Positions 56,404-64,000 of a DNA stretch of 64,000 bases are shown piece by piece; within the stretch, counting starts at the first letter, position 1; each line of letters starts with the position of its first letter. The translations under genes were made by a program, and so were the position numbers. Origin of the DNA: Zoroaster sp. YZ-2022 (taxonomy: Eukaryota > Echinodermata > Asteroidea > Forcipulatida > Zoroasteridae); contig CM055828.1 in assembly GCA_029582265.1 (NCBI GenBank), forward strand, positions 29,570,459 through 29,634,458, written 5' to 3'. Under the pieces are notes generated by a model. It had not been told where the DNA came from, searched no databases, and worked only from the letters and a program-made list of their open reading frames with translations.

Positions 56404-56724
56404 CTATGAAGGGAAAATTAAGTATAGGGTTAAAAACATTGTATTGAAACACATAACAAGAATTATCCTACCTGAGTGTCACGCATTTTAGAAAATTAAA
56501 TTTAAAACATACAAATTAGAGACATATATTATTATGAGTATGTTTAGCCAACTGATCCGTGAAAAATGTACCTCATTACTTTTTTCATTAAAGATAAAAA
56601 AAGTGAAAATGCATACAAATATTTCGATTGGCACGGAACACGAACTTCGTACTCCCTCGAATTTTGTTTCGTTGTCAGGTGTAAATTAAGTTAAAAATTA
56701 GTAAAGCTTGATTGAAATTGATAC

Positions 56725-56796
56725 AAATAAGTACATTTTTGTAGAACATCAAATGTTACGGGTAAAAGTATACTAATATTGTTGTTGTCTAGACAT
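56725..56796 (-). pseudogene. Type B LRR exon, weak donor
   Basis: Open 72-nt LRR frame beginning CLDNNNISILLPVTFDVL after GCCATCATAG. The end is TATTT followed by GTATCA, the closest to a functional donor among type B copies. Confidence 0.6.
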
Positions 56797-57210
56797 CTAT
56801 GATGGCAAAATTAAGTAGGGTTAAAAACATTGTATTGAAACACATAACAAGAATTATCTTGCCTGAGGTTCACATATTTTAGAAATTTAAAATAACAAAA
56901 TAAATCTCGATATACATCACTTGACTGCATCGATATAAATAAAAACGGCTCAGTGGAATACCACCCTCCATTAACAAGTGTTATAGTATTGGACATGTAT
57001 GTATTTTGTTAAAATCAGATATAGACCCTACATTAAAAGATCATATGTACAAATAGTTGATGATTACATTGTATCGCACGTAGAAAATAGTTAAAAATGC
57101 ACACAGCAAACATGAACTACGCACTTCATCTAATTGGTTTGCAATGAGATTATAAACAGTAATCTGTGGCTCGATGCTGCATGATTGAAATTTGTGATAT
57201 GAATACTTAC

Positions 57211-57282
57211 AATGTGTTGAGAGTTTGTAGACCATCAAATGTTCCTGGAGCAATTGCACTGATTTTGTTGTTTTCCAGCCAT
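57211..57282 (-). CDS. Minus-strand LRR array: LRR exon (type A, intact)
   Basis: A 72-nt phase-2 exon, acceptor TTTCCCATCTTAG, donor GTAAGT. One LRR beginning WLENNKISAIAPGTFDGL. Closely similar to the plus-strand exons at 39480 and 43043. Confidence 0.72.
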
Positions 57283-57576
57283 CTAAGATGGGAAAACAAA
57301 GTAGGGTTAAAACAAATATCATTAAAGCCAGTTAATACGTTTATTTTCCTGAAAGCATACTTGGTGAAATATTAGTGATCGGTCAAAAACTATGAAAAAT
57401 GTTTCCGCCTGCAGCTCATAAGGCCTATATAGAAAATACAATCACCAAGTAGGGTTAAAACATCATGTTAAAGCAGATATATGCCTACATCGGTATACAT
57501 CCATCAATGTTCTCAGATTTTCCTGAAATCATACTTTATGAAACATTGTCATGGTATCATGATTAAAATTTATGAC

Positions 57577-57645
57577 AAGTAAGTACGCTTTTGTAGACCA
57601 AATGTTCTGGGTGAAAGTATACTAATATTGTTGTTGTCCAGACAT
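57577..57645 (-). pseudogene. Type B LRR exon, one codon deleted
   Basis: 69-nt open frame (CLDNNNISILSPRTF then GLQK, D codon missing) after CCCTCATAG; GTCATA in place of a donor. The LINE fragment lies upstream of it on the minus strand, as at 1876. Confidence 0.65.
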
Positions 57646-57744
57646 CTATGAGGGGAAAACGAAGTAGGGTTGAAAACATTGTGTTAAAACAACAATTATC
57701 CTGACTGAGGTTTACATATTTTAGAAAAATAAAATAACCAAATA

Positions 57745-58510
57745 GGGCTATTTTTAAATCGACTAGTTCTGTTAGGAAAATCGGAAATGTTGTGACAATT
57801 ACGTAGGTTTCTACCATGACACTCAAGATTAGTAGGGAGAGGAGAGGTTTTGTACGGGGGTTGTCAGCAAATCCATCGGCGAAGCTGCGACAATGAGCTT
57901 CCCTCCTACCAGCAAGGGTGTTAAGCCCGAGTGACATAACAGATTGGTCAGATGAGGTGTATTTATTGCCTAAAATAGTTTTACAAGCCCATTTTTGAAT
58001 GGATTCAGTGTTATGAGATTGTTGTCCCGTGATGCTAGAGTGCCAGATAACATCTCCGTATTCTAAGATTGGTCTGACATGCCCAATAAAATAAATTCTT
58101 AACTCCTCACGACCAAATCCAAACCGTTTAAGTGTACGCAACATAGAATGGTCCATGTTGGTTTTTTTTTTACCATATTGTTAATCTGTGTGCCTCACCA
58201 GAGGTTGTTTTGAATCCAAAGACCCAGAACTTTGGCCTCCAGAACAAAATAAATAGGTTCATCACCAAATTGTTAAATTACAGAGTTAATGATGAGATTT
58301 ATTAAAACACACTTGGAGGGCCAGGCACTTGGAGGGATTTAACTGCAAATAATTATCATTAGACCACACCTTGAAATTATCTAGATCGTCCTGCATGTGA
58401 CCATGACTGTTTATCATGATCTTGCAGTTCTCTGCAAATGTGAGATCATCAATCTTGAGCCGCATCATTGATAAGTATTTGAAAACCTATCAGAACAAAC
58501 TTAGCACTTG
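57745..58510 (-). mobile_element. LINE fragment embedded in the minus-strand cassette
   Basis: The longest readable copy of the co-amplified LINE. It reads LQLNPSKCLALQVCFNKSHH in one frame, then TLKRFGFGREELRIYF, RPILEYGDVIWHSS and RREAHCRSFADGFADN in another. It is the C-terminal RT region of a non-LTR retrotransposon, broken by frameshifts. Confidence 0.85.
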
Positions 58511-58918
58511 GAGGTAACCTCCCTTGCAGACTAACATAATCATAGAGAACATTATTATAACGGACACATTGGTGTGTATTACGGAGGAAGTCACAAATTC
58601 AGGAAACATCCAAAATACAAAATTTATGAAACATTGTCATTGTATCCATAAAGGAGTTGAACAGTTGTCCTACCTGAGGGTCACTCATTTTAGAAAATTA
58701 AATTTACAAATGATTCTCGATAGACAACAGTTGCGTGCATCGAAATTTAAAACATACAAATAACAGTTCGAAAAAATTGAAAATGTATACAAATATTTCG
58801 ATTGGCACGAACTTATACTCCCTCTAATTTTGTTTCGACTTCAGGGGTAACTTAAGTTAACATTAATGTATGGCAGGTTCCTGCTTGATTGAAATTGATG
58901 ACAAGTAAGTGCGCTTTT

Positions 58919-58958
58919 GTAGACCATCAAATGTTATAGTTGTAGACCATCAAATTTA
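58919..58958 (-). pseudogene. Remnants of type B LRR exon ends
   Basis: TGTAGACCATCAAATGTTAT and TGTAGACCATCAAATTTAAC are two successive copies of the 3' part of an LRR exon; the rest is replaced by an unrelated insertion. Confidence 0.55.
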
Positions 58959-59117
58959 ACAGTAACATGGTGGCACTATAGAGGTGACGTACAATTCATC
59001 TTTAGCGGCAAAGATCTCAGGAATATTCTCACATTTGAATACCCTCAAATTCATGTGGTCTCGGAAACCTCCATCAACTACCTTGACTTATTCGCAGCCC
59101 ACAAGGAAGATGCTTAA
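58959..59117 (+). other. Unrecognised open frame in inserted DNA
   Basis: A 52-codon open stretch ending in TAA reads TWWHYRGDVQFIFSGKDL and later PQIHVVSETSINYLDLF, with an even, protein-like composition unlike the surrounding introns. The DNA (about 58959-59180) is absent from the other cassettes. It has no start codon, so it would be a C-terminal fragment of a captured or transposon gene. No family recognised. Confidence 0.35.
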
Positions 59118-59641
59118 GTATGATGATCATTGATGATAATTTGCTACACTCCTTTGGCAAGAACTTCAAATAGTGTAAATAGTGTAAATTAACTTAAAAC
59201 GAACAATGCAAATTTCCTCATTAGAGACAATTTATTATGAGTAAGTTTAACTTTATGATTGAAGATATATATTAAACAAATGAAAAATGTAGCTAATTAC
59301 TTGTTTCGTTAAAGATCAAAAAGTCATAATACATACAAATAGCCTGTTACGATCAGCACAAAACACGAACAATACAAATTTCCTCATTAAAGACAATTTA
59401 TTATGAGTTTGTTTAACTTTTATGATTGAAAATATACACTAAAGAACTGACCCGTGAAAATGTAGCCAATTACTTTGTTTCGTTAAAGAAAGAAAAAAAG
59501 TGAAAATGCATACAAATATTTCGATCGGCACGAAACACGAACTTCGTACTCCCTCTAATTTTGTTTCGTCTTCAGGGGTAACTTAAGTTAACATTAATGT
59601 ATGGCAGGTTCCTGCTTGATTGAAATTGATGACAAGTAAGT

Positions 59642-59710
59642 ACACTTTTGTAGACCATCAAATGTTCTGGGTGAAAGTATACTATTGTTCCTGTCAAAAC
59701 ATATCATGGG
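59642..59710 (-). pseudogene. Decayed type B LRR exon
   Basis: The acceptor is lost (CCCATGATATGTTTTG) and the AACAACAAT tract is shortened; the tail TTTGATGGTCTACAAAAGTG is intact. Confidence 0.6.
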
Positions 59711-59895
59711 AAAACCAAGTGGGTTAATATACAGATATAACATGGTTTGAGGGTGGACAGTCGATATTAGCTCCCCGAGGTATTGGAAGTTGAGAAACTA
59801 GTTCCCGAGGCGAAGCCGAGGGAACTAGTTTCTCAACTTCCAATACCGAGGGGAGCTAATATCGACTGTCCACCCGAAATAAACCATGTTATATC

Positions 59896-60661
59896 TGTTT
59901 TACTATACCTCATACATATTCAGTTGCCATTACAATAAGAAGCAAGGGGAAAGGCAATATAACCACTGTGAAATAAAACGCGAATTTACATTTACGTGTG
60001 CCGCCATCTTTTCATGTGTATGTACGTAGCTAGCTAGCTAAGGCGATGTTCGCGCGTGCGTACTACTGTTCCCCGCTGGCATGTTCCCGGATGCAGGGAA
60101 CAGATCGTTGGGACTATTTCCCCGCCGGGACTGTTCCCCGATGCGACAGTCTACTACGCACTACTGCGCATGCGTATTTACCCTGTGCGTGAATACTCGC
60201 GGACGCGAGGTAAACAGCAAAAATAGCATCTGGCACGTGACGGTGAATGGACCAGTGAGAATTCGGCTCTCGATCATGAATATGTATGAGGTATAGTAAA
60301 ACACATTACTATACCTCATACATGATCGAGAGCCGAATTCTCACTGGTCCATTCACCATCACGTGCCAGATGCTAATCGAGTATTCACGCACAGGGTAAA
60401 TACGCATGCGCAGTAGTGCGTAGTAGACTGTCGCATCGGGGAACAGTCCCGGCGGGGAAATAGTCCCAACGATCTGTTCCCCGCGCGCCGCGGCGCGCAG
60501 GGAACAGTCGCACGGGTGTAGTACGCACGCGCGAACATCGCCCTAGCTACATATTATATACATGAAAAGATGGCGGCACACGTAAATGTAAATTCGCGTT
60601 TTCCCGAGCTCAATGATGCCGAACTAGAGAATATTGTGAATATGTATGAGGTATAGTAAAA
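59896..60661. repeat. Head-to-head pair of GC-rich elements
   Basis: Both outer ends and the centre carry TACTATACCTCATACAT or its reverse complement. The arms hold matching GC-rich DNA (GGGACTGTTCCCCGATGCGA, TAAATACGCATGCGCAGTAG). The right unit has GCGCGCCGCGGCGCGC where the left has GGCATGTTCCCGGATG, so the arms have diverged. Confidence 0.85.
60570..60658 (+). pseudogene. N-terminal stub of a transposon-type protein
   Basis: ATG followed by AAHVNVNSRFPELNDAELEN, then IV, ending at TAG within the element terminus. A short acidic helix of the SRFPELxDxELxxIx form is seen at the start of some transposon-derived proteins (for instance tyrosine-recombinase-type genes); this is a guess from form only. 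The left arm carries the same start on the minus strand but diverges after the CGCGTTTT. The stub suggests a non-autonomous deletion product. Confidence 0.4.
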
Positions 60662-60666
60662 CAAAT

Positions 60667-60922
60667 ATGTGACCCGCTCTGTGAAAATGAGTCACAAGAC
60701 GCAAATTTGACAAATATACATTTCTATGTAGCTGGAAAGAGTACATCATCGGCTTTAATTTGGTATATGTTACAGGTGTGTGGCATATTGCATTATGGAG
60801 ATGTGGCATTTGTAATAATCAATAATGTGCATAATTAACACAATTTATTGTTAGGAAAACAAGCATTCAAATGTAAACGCACGGTGCGACATGTGACTCA
60901 TTTTCACAGAGCGGGTCACATA
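60667..60922. mobile_element. MITE with TGTGACCCGCTCTGTG ends
   Basis: Perfect inverted ends of about 30 bases: TGTGACCCGCTCTGTGAAAA and its reverse complement, enclosing AT-rich DNA. Inserted inside the palindromic complex. Confidence 0.88.
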
Positions 60923-61127
60923 TAACATGGTTTATTTCGGGTGGACAGTCGATATTAGCTCCCCTCGGTATTGGAAGTTGAGAAACTAGTTCCCTCGGCT
61001 TCGCCTCGGGAACTAGTTTCTCAACTTCCAATACCGAGGGGAGCTAATATCGACTGTCCACCCTCAAACCATGTTATATTTGTATATTGCAACACTACCT
61101 GAGATTCATGAAAAAATGAATACTTAC

Positions 61128-61199
61128 AAGGTGTTGAGATTTTGTAGACCATCAAATGCTCTTCGAGCAATTTCACTGATTTTGTTGTTGGACAGCGAT
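61128..61199 (-). CDS. Minus-strand LRR array: LRR exon (type A, intact)
   Basis: A 72-nt phase-2 exon, acceptor TTCTCATTTTAG, donor GTAAGT. One LRR beginning SLSNNKISEIARRAFDGL; ARR replaces the usual APG. It is the first intact exon of the minus-strand array in transcription order. Signal, CUB, LDLa and cap exons for this array are not seen up to 64000. Confidence 0.7.
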
Positions 61200-62081
61200 C
61201 TAAAATGAGAAAATGTTAAATAAAACAAAGATCATTAAATCCTATTAATATGGTTATTTTCACCAACGTTCTTAGCGAAATATTAGTGATCGGCCAAAAA
61301 CTATGAATAATGTTTCTGCCTGCAGCTCATTAGGCCTATACAGAAAATAAAATCACCAAGTAGGGTTAAAAAAAATTATGTTAAAGCAGATATAGGCCTA
61401 CATCGGTATATATCCATCAATGTTCTCAGATTTTCCTGAAATCATACTTTGTGAAACGTTGTCATGGTATCAAACAAGTTGAACAATTTACCTGCCTGAG
61501 GTTCAGTCATTTTAGAAAATTTAATTTACAAATGATTCTTGATTGACAGCAGTTGAGTGCATCGAAATATAAACCATATAACTAACAGTTCGTTGCCATT
61601 CAATGAATAGGTGTGATATAGTGTGACGATTTGTAAATTAACTTAAAACGAACAATGCAAATTTCCTCATTAGAGACAATTTATTATGAGTAAGTTTAAC
61701 TTTATGATTGAAGATATACATTAAAGAAATGAAAAATGTAGCTAATTACTTGTTTCGTTAAAAATCAAAAAGTCATAATACATACAAATAGCCTGTTACG
61801 ATCAGCACAAAACACGAACAATACAAATTTCCTCATTAAAGACAATTTATTATGACTTAACTTTTATGATTGAAGATATACGATGAAGAACTGACCCGTG
61901 AAAATGTAGCCAATTACTTTGTTTGGTTAAAGGGAAAAAAAAGCGAAAATGCATACAAATATTTCGATCGGCACGAAACACGAACTTCGTACTCCCTCTA
62001 ATTTTGTTTCGTCTTCAGGGGTAACTTAAGTTAACATTCATGTATGGCAGGTTCCTGCTTGATTGAAATTGATGACAAGTA

Positions 62082-62154
62082 AGTACGCTTTTGTAGACCT
62101 TCAAATGTCCTGGGTGCAAGTATACTAATATTGTTCTTGTCAAAACATATGATG
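62082..62154 (-). pseudogene. Type B LRR exon, acceptor lost
   Basis: Frame fragments NNISILAPRTFEGLQK are readable, but the acceptor reads CATCATATG and TTTGACAAGAAC replaces GTCTGGACAAC; GTCATC at the donor. Confidence 0.62.
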
Positions 62155-62289
62155 GGAAAACCAAGTGGGGTTAAAACACATTGCAACACTGCCTGAGATT
62201 CATATAATTATTTTAGAAAATTTCAATAACAAATTAATCTCGATAGACAACACTTGAGTGCATCGATATACAGAATACGGTTCAGTGGA

Positions 62290-62306
62290 ATGCTGCACAG
62301 CGATCT
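62290..62306 (-). pseudogene. Start of a type A LRR exon fused to intron DNA
   Basis: Acceptor CTTCTTAG and ATCGCTGTGC survive, then the sequence passes to the GGAATGCTG intron block. Recombination remnant. Confidence 0.5.
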
Positions 62307-62958
62307 AAGAAGGGAAAACAAAGTAAGGTTAAAACAAAGATCATTAAATCCCGTTAATATGGTTATTTTCACCAATATTCTTAGATTTTTCTCAATGTAT
62401 ACTCATACTCCGCCTGCAGCTCATTAAGCCTATATAGAAATTAAAATTACAAGTTAAAGCAGATATAGGCCTACATTGGTATAAATGTTCATCAGATTCA
62501 ATGTTCATCAATGTTCTCAGATTTTCCGAAATTTATGAAATGTTGTCATGGTATCAAACAATATGAAAAATTTTCCTGCCCGTGGTTTACTCATTTTTGA
62601 AAAAGAATTGGGTAATATATTTATGGTAAAATCATTGTGGATAATGTTGTAGTTGTTTAATTTGGTAACATTAAAAAATATTTTCATTGTTGGGGGATAC
62701 CTTGAAAGTAGCCTACGTTTTATGCGATATCATTTCATAACATTATTTTGCTAACATGTTCTGCAATATAATCTTAGTAACCATAAATGTATTGAAGGTT
62801 TTGTTTGTCTTATGATAAAAAAAAGTAAGGAATACAAATATTTCGATTGGCACGAAACACGAACTTTGTACTCCCGCTAATTTTGTTTTGTTGTCAGGTG
62901 TAAATTAATTTAAAAAGAATTATGTATAGCAGGTTCCTGTTTGATTGAAATTGATGAC

Positions 62959-63030
62959 AAGTAAGTACATTTTTGTAGACCATCAAATGTTATGGGTGAA
63001 AGTGTACGAATATTGTTGTTGTCCAGACAT
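62959..63030 (-). pseudogene. Type B LRR exon, open frame, no proper donor
   Basis: 72-nt open LRR frame beginning CLDNNNIRTLSPITFDGL after CCCATCATAG; GTCATC at the donor. Outermost recognisable cassette of array III. Confidence 0.62.
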
Positions 63031-63169
63031 CTATGATGGGAAAATTAAGTATAGGGTTAAACAAAAAATTATTCAAACACATAACAAGAATTTGTTTCGT
63101 TGAAGAGAAAAAAGTGAAAATGCCTTCAAATATTGCGATCGGCACGAAACACGAATTTCATACACCCTC

Positions 63170-63640
63170 TAATGTATGGGCGGCCATTGGGGCAAAAAAG
63201 ACAAAACAAAAAAGACAAACAAAAATAACAAAGACAAAACAAAAACAAAAAAAAGACAAAACAAAAATTTTAAAAGACAAAAAATAAATAAATAAATAAA
63301 AAAAAATAAAAAAGACGAAACAAAAATAAAAAACACACCCAAAAAATAAAAAAGACAAACAAAAATGAGAAAAGACAAAACAAAAATAAAAAAGACGAAA
63401 CAAAACTAAAAAGACAAAACAAAAATAAAATAGATAAACAAAAATAAAGAAAGACAACAATTTGTTTTAAAAGACAAAAAAAATTCATAAAAAAAAATTC
63501 CCTAAAATTATTATTTTACATAGAAACAAAAAATAAAAAATAAACAAGACAAAACAAATTGCGCCAAAATAAAAATATTACATAGAAACAAAATTTAAAT
63601 ACACGCAAAAACGAAAGTATAACGCAACGAAAAAAACGAT
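63170..63640. repeat. A-rich low-complexity tract (AAAAGACAAAC)
   Basis: Variants of AAAAAGACAAAACAAAAAT over about 450 bases. Minus-strand open frames rich in Phe/Leu are low-complexity artefacts. Confidence 0.85.
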
Positions 63641-64000
63641 ACACCTACAATTACAAGTAGAAAGAAACGATACCGCGCGCGCCGTACATCGAACAACTCA
63701 GAAATAAATGAACAACTCGGAAATAAACGAACAACTCAGAAAAAGACAAACGGCGGAACTTACCGAGAAAATCCGAATACCCGAAACTGCACTGGATGTA
63801 TGGCACCCTTCGCGGCCGCGCGCCCGACTACGGGGCATGGTGCAACGGTGTGGCATGGCGCCATGGATATGATGCTAGCATAGGTCATGAGGTACTAGGC
63901 GCGCGGTAGCATGTGTGCATTAACGCAGCGCAGCACACATGGGGAGTCTAGTCTAGGGATGGGACACGTCGCCGAGTGAGTTTACCATGATGACGACCTG
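63641..64000. other. GC-richer DNA at window end, no gene seen
   Basis: Sharp change from A-rich to GC-richer DNA with CpG-containing words (GCGCGCGCCGTACA, TTCGCGGCCGCGCGCCC) and a doublet GAACAACTCAGAAATAAA. It could be a promoter-proximal or transposon region; nothing more can be supported. Confidence 0.4.

Larger units (their letters stand above)
59739..61079. mobile_element. Nested palindromic transposon complex
   Basis: Outer hairpins at 59739-59893 and 60924-61079 share the ends ATAACATGGTTT and GGGTGGACAGTCGATATTAG and are reverse complements of each other, each itself a foldback around GAACTAGTTTCTCAACTTCC. Between them lie two head-to-head units (59896-60661) and a separate MITE (60667-60922). 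Confidence 0.88.

Noticed and set aside
1..63030. Locus is a true VLR-type rearranging receptor
   Set aside because: Cassettes have introns and splice sites and the 7TM/LDLa context is that of a type C LGR; somatic assembly cannot be claimed from the sequence, so it is given only as an analogy.
63158..63488. Hydrophobic membrane-protein frames on the minus strand
   Set aside because: They are translations of an A-rich low-complexity tract; Phe/Leu content is a composition effect.

Overview
The window is animal nuclear DNA. It is AT-rich and intron-dense, with GT-AG split exons, many MITE-like inverted repeats, LINE fragments, tRNA-derived SINEs and long tandem arrays. The gene content is fragments of leucine-rich-repeat (LRR) G-protein-coupled receptors of the relaxin-receptor / GRL101 (type C LGR) kind. 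That fits an invertebrate genome, perhaps a marine deuterostome such as a hemichordate or echinoderm, but the species cannot be fixed from the sequence.

Layout. (1) 1-9940, + strand: the 3' part of receptor gene 1. Decayed and intact 72-nt phase-2 LRR exons (intact at 2259 and 4883) are followed by three diverged LRR exons (7141, 8029, 8323) and one exon (8875-9940) holding the whole seven-transmembrane domain. (2) 9941-23924: intergenic DNA with no recognised host gene, filled with MITE arrays, a LINE 3' end, dispersed repeats and G-tracts. (3) 23925-46302, + strand: the 5' part of receptor gene 2. It has a signal peptide exon (23984), a short exon beginning a CUB domain (24550), the main CUB exon (27143), an LDL-receptor class A exon (28112), an LRR N-cap exon (32067), a first LRR (32654), then a long array of repeated LRR exons. 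No 7TM exon follows before a 500-base N gap (46303-46802). (4) 46803-63170: the same LRR array on the minus strand with eight intact LRR exons, then A-rich and GC-richer DNA to the end.

Intact exons share one phase, so they can be joined in any number. The predicted product is a secreted-side CUB-LDLa-LRR ectodomain on a relaxin-receptor-like 7TM core. Each array is built from a roughly 2-kb dimer of two related cassettes. Type A exons have good splice sites. Type B exons usually keep an open LRR frame but have GTCATC in place of the GTAAGT donor. Many further copies are broken by lost splice sites, frameshifts or LINE insertions. A 3.2-kb stretch of the array is duplicated almost identically next to the gap, and array orientation flips across the gap, so assembly error must be considered.

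The most notable observations are the two-strand LRR cassette arrays; an intronic 58-bp array with perfect GGTCAnnnTGACC nuclear-receptor palindromes; a splice donor repeated four times after the signal peptide exon; a near-perfect palindrome abutting the CUB exon; and a nested palindromic transposon carrying the start of a possible transposon protein.
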